This document shows, in pieces, positions 45,009 through 57,836 of a DNA stretch of 64,000 nt. The notes under the pieces are model-generated. The model did not search any database and was not told the origin of the DNA. It saw only the letters and a program-made list of their open reading frames with translations. The position numbers and the translations under genes are program-made. Position 1 is the first letter of the stretch; each line of letters starts with the position of its first letter. The stretch is from assembly GCF_001577265.1 (NCBI RefSeq), contig NZ_CP014517.1:1045001-1109000 (forward strand). Reading direction: 5' to 3'. This DNA comes from Variovorax sp. PAMC 28711. GTDB lineage: Bacteria; Pseudomonadota; Gammaproteobacteria; Burkholderiales; Burkholderiaceae_C.

Positions 45009-45043
45009 AAAAAAAGCCGGGGCACCTTCTCAGGCATCCCGGC
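45009..45043 (-). terminator. Rho-independent terminator after gltBD, next to mlaF
   Basis: On the minus strand gccggg pairs with cccggc around a 16-base loop, followed by ttttttt. It lies 50 bases after the gltD stop and ends a few bases before the mlaF ATG, so it separates gltBD transcription from mlaF. A second small stem (ccctt/aaggg, 45053-45069) lies just upstream of it. Confidence 0.9.
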
Positions 45044-45095
45044 GTGCGGTTCCCTTCATGATAAAGGGAGCACCGTTGTGGCTTCGCGACAGTCA

Positions 45096-46574
45096 TCAGC
45101 GCGGCAGATCGCTGAAGCCCATCAGGAACTCGTCCACCGAGCGCGCGGCCTGCCGCCCTTCGCGGATGGCCCATACCACCAGCGACTGGCCGCGCCGCAT
45201 GTCGCCTGCGGCAAACACCTTCGGCACGTTGGTCGCGTAGCCACCAATGAAATCGACGCTCGCCCTGGCATTGCCGCGTGCATCTTTCTCGATGCCGAAA
45301 GCGTCGAGCACGGTGGCCACCGGGTTCACGAAGCCCATGGCCAGCAGGACGAGGTCGGCCTTCAGGATTTGCTCGCTGCCTGCGACCTCGACCATCTTGC
45401 CGTCCTTCCACTCGACCCGAACGGTCTTCAGGCCGGTGACCTTCTTTCCGTCGCCGATGAACTCCTTGGTCGAGATCGCGAACTCGCGCTCGCAGCCTTC
45501 TTGATGGCTGGAGCTGGTGCGCAGCTTGATGGGCCAGTAAGGCCAGGTCATCGGCCGGTTTTCTTCCTCGGGCGGCTGCGGCATCACCTCGAACTGCGTG
45601 ACGCTGACCGCGCCGTGGCGGTTGCTGGTGCCCACGCAGTCGGAGCCGGTGTCGCCGCCGCCGATCACGATGACATGCTTGCCGTCGGCGCGCAGTTGGC
45701 CCTTGAGCTTGTCGCCCGCGTTCACGCGGTTCTGTTGCGGCAGCATTTCCATCGCGAAGTGAATGCCGTCCAGTTCGCGGCCGGGCACCGGCAGGTCGCG
45801 CGATTGCTCCGAGCCGCCGGTGAGCAGCACCGCGTCGAATTCCTTGTCGAGCTGCTCGGGCGTAACGGTTTCCTTGGCCAGGTTCGTGACCTTCGAGCCC
45901 TTGCCCATCGGGTCTTTGGCGGCACCGACGACGACGCTGGTGCGGAACACCACGCCTTCGGCCTGCATCTGCTCGACGCGACGGTCGATGTGCGTCTTCT
46001 CCATCTTGAAGTCGGGAATGCCGTAACGCAGCAAGCCGCCGATGCGATCGTTCTTCTCGAACAGCGTGACGTCGTGGCCCACGCGCGCGAGCTGTTGCGC
46101 CGCCGCCATGCCGGCAGGCCCGGCACCGACCACGGCGACCTTCTTGCCGGTCTTGTGCTGGGCCACGCGCGGCGTGACCCAGCCTTCATCCCAGGCGCGG
46201 TCGATGATCGCGTGCTCGATCGACTTGATGCCGATGGCGTCGTCGTTCACGTTCAGCACGCACGCCGCTTCGCAGGGCGCGGGACAGATGCGACCGGTGA
46301 ACTCGGGAAAGTTGTTGGTCGAATCCAGCACCGCGAAGGCGTTCTGCCAGTCATTGCGATACACCAGATCGTTGAAATCAGGAATGATGTTGTTGACCGG
46401 GCAGCCGCTGTTGCAGAACGGCGTGCCGCAGTCCATGCAGCGCGCGCCCTGTACCTTCGCCTCTTCCGGCGTCAGGCCGACCACGAATTCCTTGTAATGC
46501 TTGAGACGCTCGTCCACGGGCTTGTAGCCCTCTTCGATACGCTCGTGCTCCATGAAGCCGGTGATTTTTCCCAT
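45096..46574 (-). CDS. gltD: Glutamate synthase small subunit
   Basis: A 492-residue FAD/Fe-S subunit supplying electrons from NADPH to GltB. Iron-sulfur cysteines: [15 protein letters not shown] and [13 protein letters not shown] site [15 protein letters not shown] and NADPH site [13 protein letters not shown], both Rossmann type. Start [13 protein letters not shown]. Downstream of gltB with a 46-base gap. Confidence 0.98.
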   Translation of the reverse strand: MGKITGFMEHERIEEGYKPVDERLKHYKEFVVGLTPEEAKVQGARCMDCGTPFCNSGCPVNNIIPDFNDLVYRNDWQNAFAVLDSTNNFPEFTGRICPAPCEAACVLNVNDDAIGIKSIEHAIIDRAWDEGWVTPRVAQHKTGKKVAVVGAGPAGMAAAQQLARVGHDVTLFEKNDRIGGLLRYGIPDFKMEKTHIDRRVEQMQAEGVVFRTSVVVGAAKDPMGKGSKVTNLAKETVTPEQLDKEFDAVLLTGGSEQSRDLPVPGRELDGIHFAMEMLPQQNRVNAGDKLKGQLRADGKHVIVIGGGDTGSDCVGTSNRHGAVSVTQFEVMPQPPEEENRPMTWPYWPIKLRTSSSHQEGCEREFAISTKEFIGDGKKVTGLKTVRVEWKDGKMVEVAGSEQILKADLVLLAMGFVNPVATVLDAFGIEKDARGNARASVDFIGGYATNVPKVFAAGDMRRGQSLVVWAIREGRQAARSVDEFLMGFSDLPR

Positions 46575-46620
46575 CGTGCTGTCCTCTGTTCTTCGCTGTT
46601 CTTCGTTTCGCTGCGGCCGC

Positions 46621-51360
<4,740 letters not shown>

Positions 51361-51408
51361 GGGGGCGCACTCCTTCATTTTTTCGCTGCAATTTCTCGGG
51401 GGAAGGTG

Positions 51409-51437
51409 AGCATATTGCGATGCACAAACAATGCCAA
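51409..51437 (-). promoter_or_regulatory. Sigma-70-type promoter for gltB
   Basis: On the minus strand TTGGCA (51437-51432) and TATGCT (51414-51409) are separated by 17 bases. The spacing is optimal, with 5 of 6 and 4 of 6 consensus matches. It lies about 50-75 bases upstream of the gltB start. Confidence 0.75.
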
Positions 51438-51513
51438 ATAATTTATTCGGGGTCGGATTCACATTAAATCCCCGAGCTTCCGGTTCTCATTAAATTGGGG
51501 ACATATCAAAATT

Positions 51514-51534
51514 CATAGCGCTATGCGGCGCCGC
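51514..51534. repeat. Two adjacent perfect palindromes beside a RAYT gene
   Basis: A 12-bp perfect palindrome (catagcgctatg, 51514-51525) directly adjoins a 10-bp perfect palindrome (gcggcgccgc, 51525-51534), 9 bases beyond the 3' end of the RAYT transposase gene. RAYTs act on short palindromic REP elements. Two copies of cattaaat (51472-51479, 51488-51495) lie nearby. Could also be part of a terminator, though no U-tract follows. Confidence 0.5.
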
Positions 51535-51542
51535 TGCGGGCG

Positions 51543-52253
51543 TTATGCCGCTTTCTGAAATGCCGAGTTCGCAGAGGATGGCCGGCCCGCCCTGGATTTG
51601 ACCACCCGCCGCTCGGTGGCCTTCTGCAGCGATTCGAGGAACTGCTCATCGCCTGCCGCCCAGCCCCGAAGCGTGGCTTCGTCCAGGGCGGCCTCGTCGG
51701 CAGCGGACACGCCGGCGTGCACCAAATCGGCATAACCGGCTTCGCGCGCGAAGGGGGTGTTGCCGAGCGCCCAGTACAAGGCGTGGGGCGTGACGAGGCG
51801 GTCGTTCCGAGAGCCGGCGTAGTGGCCATGACTGGACCACGCAAATGCGCCGGCTTCCTCCACGAGACCGGCACGAACCGGGCGCAGGTCGATGCTCACC
51901 ATGCAGGGCAACAAATATCGGTCCGCCTGGATCAGCGTCGACCGATACCGGCCGTCCCACAGCGTGCCGCTCCGGCCGTGGCGATCGTTGAAGTAGCGCA
52001 CATAGCCCCGGCCGACCGCCTGCATGAACTGCGACATGCCATCCGGCCCCGATGGCGTGGCGAGCAGGTGGAAGGCGTTGTCGAGCAGCACGTAAGCGTG
52101 GATCGCCACGCCGAAGCGCGTCGCACTGTCGGCCATCAGAAAGAGCAAACGCTCTCGGTCGTCACGGTCGATGAAGATCGGCTGGCCGTTGTGCCCGCGC
52201 TGGATCACCTGATGCGGATGGTCCGCCAGCGTGAGTCGGGGCAGGCGCGCCAT
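51543..52253 (-). CDS. RAYT / IS200-like transposase, probably inactive
   Basis: A 236-residue REP-associated tyrosine transposase-like protein: PRLTLADHPHQVIQRGHN at the N-terminus and YVRYFNDRHGRSGTLWDGRYRS. The HUH metal site normally reads NHxH; here it is N59-A60-F61-H62, so the first His is Ala. Catalytic Tyr candidates are Y84/Y87. Such single-copy chromosomal RAYTs can be domesticated. It ends next to palindromic repeats. Start ATG 52253, 8 bases after the methyltransferase stop. Confidence 0.9.
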   Translation of the reverse strand: MARLPRLTLADHPHQVIQRGHNGQPIFIDRDDRERLLFLMADSATRFGVAIHAYVLLDNAFHLLATPSGPDGMSQFMQAVGRGYVRYFNDRHGRSGTLWDGRYRSTLIQADRYLLPCMVSIDLRPVRAGLVEEAGAFAWSSHGHYAGSRNDRLVTPHALYWALGNTPFAREAGYADLVHAGVSAADEAALDEATLRGWAAGDEQFLESLQKATERRVVKSRAGRPSSANSAFQKAA

Positions 52254-52261
52254 GATTCTGT

Positions 52262-53131
52262 TCAGGACAAGCGAAAGCGCGTCTCGAGCAGCGACGCAAG
52301 ACCGAACTCGCCCAGCAGGCTCTTCAGCCGCTCGGCCGCGCTCGTCTTCGCGTGGCCGGTGCGGCGCGCGATGATCAGTTCGTTCTTCATGCTGTGCTCC
52401 CAGCCCACCAACTCGGTCACGGTGACCTGGTAACCGTTCGCCTCGAGATAGAGGCAGCGCAGCACGTTGGTGAGCTGGCTGCCGATTTCGCGGGTGTGGA
52501 GCGGATGGCGCCACAGCTCGGCGAGCGGCGTGCGCGACAGCGCGAGCGCCTTGGTCTCCCGCAGGCAGGCCGCCACCTCGGCCTGGCAGCACGGCACCAG
52601 CACCATGAAGCCGGCCTGCTTCGCGAGGCCGAACGCGATGGCGTCGTCGGTCGCGGTGTCGCAGGCGTGCAGCGCAGTCACGACGTCGATGCGCGGCGGC
52701 AGTTCGGCCGCGTGCGCCGACGCCGCCACCGTGAGGTTGAGAAACGACATCCGGTCGAAGCCCAGATGCCTTGCCAGCACGCGCGACTTTTCGACCAGCT
52801 CCGCGCGCGTCTCGATGCCGTAGACGTGGCCGTCCTGCAACGCCTTGAAAAACAGGTCGTAGATGATGAAGCCAAGGTACGACTTGCCCGCACCGTGATC
52901 GGCCAGGGTGGCGTGCGCGCCGCCGTCGGGCAGTTCGCGCAGCAGCTTCTCGATGAACTGGAACAGGTGATAGACCTGTTTGAGCTTGCGTCGCGAATCC
53001 TGGTTGAGTCGCCCTTCGCGCGTGAGGATGTGAAGCTCCTTGAGCAGCTCCTGCGACTGCCCGGGTCGCAATTCGGCCAGCACGTCGGCCTCCGCCTTGG
53101 CGGCTTTCGAGGGCTTGGCGACAGCGTTCAT
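52262..53131 (-). CDS. Class I SAM-dependent methyltransferase
   Basis: A 289-residue methyltransferase of the Methyltransf_32 type. LADHGAGKSYLGFIIYDLFF holds the SAM-binding glycine loop; VVTALHACDTATDDAIAFG and LVPCCQAEV follow. The substrate is not evident; relatives have been linked to rRNA or small-molecule modification. Coupled to the DUF1415 gene by overlap. Confidence 0.9.
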   Translation of the reverse strand: MNAVAKPSKAAKAEADVLAELRPGQSQELLKELHILTREGRLNQDSRRKLKQVYHLFQFIEKLLRELPDGGAHATLADHGAGKSYLGFIIYDLFFKALQDGHVYGIETRAELVEKSRVLARHLGFDRMSFLNLTVAASAHAAELPPRIDVVTALHACDTATDDAIAFGLAKQAGFMVLVPCCQAEVAACLRETKALALSRTPLAELWRHPLHTREIGSQLTNVLRCLYLEANGYQVTVTELVGWEHSMKNELIIARRTGHAKTSAAERLKSLLGEFGLASLLETRFRLS

Positions 53132-53703
53132 CGGTGTGCGCCTCCCGGGCCGACGTCGAGCGCAGCCCAGCCGGCCGCACCCAGCGATTCGAGCGTCTCG
53201 ATGTTGCGCTCGAAGATGTCCCCGGCGTCGGGGAAGGCCTCGACGGCCCGGCTTACGCTGTCTTCGCGCAGCAGGTGCAGCGTGGGGTACGGCGCGCGGT
53301 TCGTGGCATTCGCGAGGTCGTCGGGTTCGCTGCCTGCGAACTGGAATAGAGGATGGAAACTCGCGAGCTGGAACACGCCCTCGAAACCGGCACGCGTCAG
53401 CCGGCGTTCGGCGCGAAGCGTGAAGTCGTTGAAATCGAGAAAGTCGGTCAAGGTGTTCGGTGCGATCAAAAGGGTGGTGTCCCGCAAGGACGGCGCGCTG
53501 TCTGCAAGCGCCCGAGCTTCGGCGAGCAGCGCGTCCATCAAGCCCGCATCGCCGCCATCGAGATACGTCGCGTAGTGGACCTGCTGCTTCACGTGCACGG
53601 CCTTGGCGAACGGGCAGAGGTTGAGGCCGATCACCGCGCGCTCCAGCCAGTGCCGCATGTCTGCTTCAGCCTGTGCCGCACTGATTGTGGCAGCGCCGCT
53701 CAT
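53128..53703 (-). CDS. DUF1415 family protein
   Basis: A 191-residue conserved protein of unknown function. Family motifs VIGLNLCPFAKAV near the N-terminus, TLLIAPNTLTDFLDFNDF, FQLASFHPLFQFAG and APYPTLHLLREDSV are all present. ATG 53703 overlaps the MFS stop (ATGA); its own stop overlaps the methyltransferase start. Confidence 0.92.
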   Translation of the reverse strand: MSGAATISAAQAEADMRHWLERAVIGLNLCPFAKAVHVKQQVHYATYLDGGDAGLMDALLAEARALADSAPSLRDTTLLIAPNTLTDFLDFNDFTLRAERRLTRAGFEGVFQLASFHPLFQFAGSEPDDLANATNRAPYPTLHLLREDSVSRAVEAFPDAGDIFERNIETLESLGAAGWAALDVGPGGAHR

Positions 53704-54965
53704 CCTGCGCGCCCGGGAGGGTCGGCTTGCACCAGTCGTCCGGCCAGCACGATGCCGGCGACCGAGCACGCGAGCGTGACGACCCATGTCCATTGCCATC
53801 CGCCGACGCGGTGCGCCACCCACGCCACCACCGGCGGCGCGATGAACTGGCCCAGCGCCGACGCCTGCTGCATGAAGCCGACCGTGGTCGACACGGTCGA
53901 CGGGCCCGGCGCGAGGCGCACCGCCAGCATGAAGAGCGTGGCGGGTACGACACCACCGCCCAATGAAAAGAGGCAAACCGCGGCGTAGCGCCAAGCGGGT
54001 GGCAACGCGATTGCGTCGGCGCCCTGCCCCCACTGCGCAAAGGCGGCGATGCTGCCCAGCGCCATCAGCGCGAAGCCCCGTCGCAACAGCCGCGATGGCG
54101 CGACGCCGCGCTGCAGCAGCCGCCCGCCCGCGAGGTTGCCGACGATGTTCATGGCCGCAGCGAGCGCCGTCAGCACGGCATTCCAGCCGGGTGGCACGCC
54201 GGCCTCGGCATAGATCGCCGGGAGAAATCCGATGACGGCCATCCACTGCGAGGAATAGACCGCGAATGCCAATGCCACACGCCGTGGCCCGCTGGCCCGC
54301 ACGGTGTCGAGCAGCCGCGCGCGCCAACCGGCCACGCTGACCGCTTGCGTCGCGGCAGCACGCGCCCGGTCGTCGGGCACCTGCACGACCACCCAGACCG
54401 CCGCTGCGGCCGACACCAGCGACAACGACCACCACCAACCCGACCATCCGGCCCGGGCGATGATGGCCGGGCCAAGCAGCAGCGCCAGCGCCACGCCCAG
54501 CGGCATGTAGGCGCCCCACAAACCCAGCGCCCCCTTGTCGGCGCCAGGCGGGACCAGCGCGCGGATGAGGCCGGGGCCGGGCATCACGGCGAGCAGGAAG
54601 CCCACGCCTTCGAGCGCGCGCAGTGCAAGGAGCCAGGCGACGGCCGCCGGTCCCGGCTGCACGAGACCGCCCGCTGCGCTCGACAGCGTCACGATGACCA
54701 GGCCAATCAGCATGCTGCGCCGCAACCCGATCGAATCTGCAGCGAGGCCCGCAAACACGCCGAGCGTCATGCCGGCGCCCTGCACCAGCGACAGCAAAAA
54801 GCCGGCCTCGACCCACCCGACGCCCAGCGAGGCCTGCAACGCGGGCACGGCCGGCGGCAACTTGCCGAGATGCAGCGCGGCACTCACGCCCGCGAACAAC
54901 ACCGCCAGCGCGGCGGCCGGCACTTTGGCCACGGCGCCCGCCGTCGCTGAGCTCACACGACCCAC
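53700..54965 (-). CDS. MFS transporter (CynX/NimT-like)
   Basis: A 421-residue 12-helix major facilitator: the signature-like loop GLAADSIGLRRSMLIG after helix 2, and helices such as AAVWLVVQ and WMAVIGFLPAIYA. Substrate unknown; CynX-type carriers move cyanate, nitrate or organic acids. GTG 54965 overlaps dgt by 13 bases. Encoded between dgt and DUF1415. Confidence 0.85.
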   Translation of the reverse strand: MGRVSSATAGAVAKVPAAALAVLFAGVSAALHLGKLPPAVPALQASLGVGWVEAGFLLSLVQGAGMTLGVFAGLAADSIGLRRSMLIGLVIVTLSSAAGGLVQPGPAAVAWLLALRALEGVGFLLAVMPGPGLIRALVPPGADKGALGLWGAYMPLGVALALLLGPAIIARAGWSGWWWSLSLVSAAAAVWVVVQVPDDRARAAATQAVSVAGWRARLLDTVRASGPRRVALAFAVYSSQWMAVIGFLPAIYAEAGVPPGWNAVLTALAAAMNIVGNLAGGRLLQRGVAPSRLLRRGFALMALGSIAAFAQWGQGADAIALPPAWRYAAVCLFSLGGGVVPATLFMLAVRLAPGPSTVSTTVGFMQQASALGQFIAPPVVAWVAHRVGGWQWTWVVTLACSVAGIVLAGRLVQADPPGRAG

Positions 54966-56086
54966 CGCCGTCCGGTGAGGCGCTCGTGCTCGCGCATGGC
55001 GAAGCGGTCGGTCATGCCGGCGATGTAGTCGGCCACGGCCCGATGCCGATCGGCGCGCTCCGCGAACGAAGGGCGCATGTCGTCGGGCCGGTCGAGGTAG
55101 GCATCGAACAGTTCACGGACCACGTCGCTCGCCTGTTCGGTCGTCGCCATCACCTGCGGGTGGCGGTAGAGGTTGGCGAAAAGAAAGCGTTTGAGCGCCG
55201 CCGACTGCACGCGCATCGGCTCGCTGAACGCCACGATCGGCGCTGCTCGCCGCACCGCGTCGGCATCGACCGGCGCCGCCGCCGCCAGGGCCGCGCGCGT
55301 GGCGTCGATCACGTCGTACACCTGCGCGCTGAGCATGCGGCGGATGGTTTCGTAGAGCACCCGGCGGCCGGCGAGTGCCGGGTATTCGTCGAGGGCCTGC
55401 TGCCGATAGTGGGCGAACAGCTCGACCTCGGCCAGGCTCTCCATGCTGATGAGGCCGGAGCGCACGCCATCATCGATGTCGTGGGCGTTGTAGGCGATCT
55501 CGTCCGCGAGATTGCACAGCTGCGCCTCGAGCGACGGCTGCGTGCGGTCCAGAAAGCGCCGCGCCACGCCGGCGGGTTCGCCGGCTTCGATGCGCTCGAC
55601 ATTGACGCGCGAGCAGTGCTTCAGGATGCCTTCGCGGGTCTCGAAGCTGAGGTTGAGCCCGTCGAATTGGGGGTAGCGCAGCTCCAGCGCGTCGACCATG
55701 CGCAGGCTTTGCAGGTTGTGCTCGAAGCCGCCGTGCGCATGCATGCAGACATCAAGCGCGTCCTGCCCGGCATGGCCGAACGGCGTGTGACCCAGGTCGT
55801 GGGCCAGCGCAATCGCCTCGACCAGATCTTCGTTCAGCTGCAGGGCGCGCGCGATCGACCGGCCGAGCTGAGCCACCTCGAGCGAGTGCGTGAGCCGCGT
55901 GCGAAACAGATCGCCCTCGTGGTTCAGGAACACCTGCGTCTTGTAGACCAGCCGGCGGAACGCGGTGGAGTGCACGATGCGGTCGCGGTCGCGCTGGAAG
56001 GCGTCGCGGGTCGGAGCGGGCGGCTCGGTGTGGCGGCGTCCGCGAGACTGCGCCGGGTCACAGGCGTAGGGCGCGAGGCGGCTCAT
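54953..56086 (-). CDS. dgt: Deoxyguanosinetriphosphate triphosphohydrolase-like protein
   Basis: A 377-residue HD-domain dNTPase that converts dGTP to deoxyguanosine and tripolyphosphate. Metal motifs: RTRLTHSLEVAQLGR, LAHDLGHTPFGHAGQD, and LCNLADEIAYNAHDIDDG. This is the shorter Dgt type common in beta-proteobacteria. Start ATG 56086; lies 22 bases after aroB. Confidence 0.95.
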   Translation of the reverse strand: MSRLAPYACDPAQSRGRRHTEPPAPTRDAFQRDRDRIVHSTAFRRLVYKTQVFLNHEGDLFRTRLTHSLEVAQLGRSIARALQLNEDLVEAIALAHDLGHTPFGHAGQDALDVCMHAHGGFEHNLQSLRMVDALELRYPQFDGLNLSFETREGILKHCSRVNVERIEAGEPAGVARRFLDRTQPSLEAQLCNLADEIAYNAHDIDDGVRSGLISMESLAEVELFAHYRQQALDEYPALAGRRVLYETIRRMLSAQVYDVIDATRAALAAAAPVDADAVRRAAPIVAFSEPMRVQSAALKRFLFANLYRHPQVMATTEQASDVVRELFDAYLDRPDDMRPSFAERADRHRAVADYIAGMTDRFAMREHERLTGRRWVV

Positions 56087-56108
56087 GGCGTCCACGACAT
56101 ACAGGAGT

Positions 56109-57209
56109 TCAGGCGGTGCAGCACTGCACGAGAACCTCGCGCACCATTGCATCGGGTGCGCTGCGAACGACGGCCGAACCGGGCTTGTCGATGACAACGA
56201 AGCGGATCTCGCCGGCCTCTGATTTCTTGTCGATGCGCATCAATTCCAGATAGCGCGCGTCGCCGAGCGCGGGCCCGACGATGGGCAGCCCGGCGCGCTC
56301 GATCAGGCGAGTGAGCCGCTCGACGAAAGCGGCGTCGACGCCGCCGAGGCGCTGTGACAGATGCGCTGCCATGACCATGCCGCAGCCGACCGCCTCGCCG
56401 TGCAGCCACTCGCCGTAGCCCAGGCCCGACTCGATCGCATGGCCGAAGGTGTGGCCGAAATTCAGGATCGCGCGCAGGCCGTTTTCGCGCTCGTCCTGGC
56501 CGACCACTCCCGCCTTGATCTCGCAGCTGCGCTTGACCGCATGCGCCAGCGCCGCCGGATCGAGCGCGACCAGTGCGTCAACATTCGCCTCGATCCAGTC
56601 GAAGAACGCCATGTCGGAGATCGGGCCGTACTTGATCACTTCCGCCAGCCCGGCGCTGAGCTCGCGCGGCGGAAGCGTTTGCAACGTCGCAAGATCGCAC
56701 AGCACCAGCTGAGGCTGGTAGAACGCGCCGATCATGTTCTTGCCCAGCGGGTGGTTGATGGCCGTCTTGCCGCCGACCGACGAGTCGACCTGGGCCAGCA
56801 AGGTGGTCGGCACCTGGACGAAAGGCACGCCACGCATGTAGCTCGCGGCGGCGAAGCCGGTCATGTCGCCCACCACGCCGCCGCCCAGGGCGAAGAGAAC
56901 GGTCTTGCGGTCCGCCCCATGGCGCAACAGTGCATCGAATATCAGGTTCAGCGTCGCCCAATCCTTGTAGACCTCGCCGTCGGGCAGCTCGAGCACATGC
57001 ACCGCGCGAAACCGCGCGGTCAACGTGTTGCGCAAGGCTGCCAGGTACAGCGGCGCTACCGTCGTGTTGGTGACGATGAGCGCGGTGGCCGCGGCCGGGG
57101 TCGCCGCAAAGGCGTCGAAATCACCGAGCAGATCGGTGCCGATCAAAATCGGATAGCTGCGGTCGCCGAGGTCGATATCGACCCGGTCACGAAAGGCGGT
57201 CAATGGCAT
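56109..57209 (-). CDS. aroB: 3-dehydroquinate synthase
   Basis: A 366-residue NAD- and metal-dependent enzyme for step 2 of the shikimate pathway. Motifs: [35 protein letters not shown] (in two parts), [20 protein letters not shown] and [12 protein letters not shown] with metal-binding His. Downstream of aroK by 57 bases. Confidence 0.98.
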   Translation of the reverse strand: MPLTAFRDRVDIDLGDRSYPILIGTDLLGDFDAFAATPAAATALIVTNTTVAPLYLAALRNTLTARFRAVHVLELPDGEVYKDWATLNLIFDALLRHGADRKTVLFALGGGVVGDMTGFAAASYMRGVPFVQVPTTLLAQVDSSVGGKTAINHPLGKNMIGAFYQPQLVLCDLATLQTLPPRELSAGLAEVIKYGPISDMAFFDWIEANVDALVALDPAALAHAVKRSCEIKAGVVGQDERENGLRAILNFGHTFGHAIESGLGYGEWLHGEAVGCGMVMAAHLSQRLGGVDAAFVERLTRLIERAGLPIVGPALGDARYLELMRIDKKSEAGEIRFVVIDKPGSAVVRSAPDAMVREVLVQCCTA

Positions 57210-57266
57210 GGGGAGAGTGTAGAGGCGCGGACCTCGGCCGGCCCCGACCCGTCGATCCGCAGGCCG

Positions 57267-57812
57267 TCAGGGCGGCGGCTCGGCTTGCGGATCCGACAGG
57301 GTCACGCCGGCGAGTTCGAGCTGCATCAGGATGATGTTGACGAGCATGGAGACGGAGGGCCGGCCGGTTTCGACGACGTCGTGCGCCGTCTCGCTGTAGA
57401 GCGGATCGCGCACCGAATGAAGTTCGCGCAGTCGACCGAGCGGATCGGCCACCTGGAGCAAGGGGCGCTTCACATCGTGGCGCAAGCGCCGAAAGAGATC
57501 TTCCGGCGAAGAGCGCAAATAGATCACGTGAAAGCGGTCGCGCAATTGGACGCGATTCGGCTGGCGCAACACCGCACCGCCGCCGGTTGCCACCACGCCG
57601 CGCGCGTTGGCGGCGAGATCAGCGATCACCGACTGTTCGACATCGCGGAAGTTCGTCTCGCCTTCGCGGTCGAAATACTCGCGGATCGAGCAGCCGATGC
57701 GCTGCTCGATGACATGGTCACTGTCGACGAAAGGAAGCTGCAGGCGCTGCGCCAGCCGCCGGCCCACCGCGGATTTTCCGGCGCCGGGCAACCCGACAAA
57801 TGCGACCGCCAC
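57267..57812 (-). CDS. aroK: Shikimate kinase
   Basis: A 181-residue kinase making shikimate 3-phosphate. Walker A GLPGAGKSAVGRRL, DSDHVIEQRIGCSIREYF with the substrate-binding Asp, and GGGAVLRQPNR. Lies just after pilQ; pilQ-aroK-aroB is a common beta/gamma-proteobacterial order. Confidence 0.97.
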   Translation of the reverse strand: MAVAFVGLPGAGKSAVGRRLAQRLQLPFVDSDHVIEQRIGCSIREYFDREGETNFRDVEQSVIADLAANARGVVATGGGAVLRQPNRVQLRDRFHVIYLRSSPEDLFRRLRHDVKRPLLQVADPLGRLRELHSVRDPLYSETAHDVVETGRPSVSMLVNIILMQLELAGVTLSDPQAEPPP

Positions 57813-57836
57813 GCGTATCGCTGCGACGCCCGCGCG

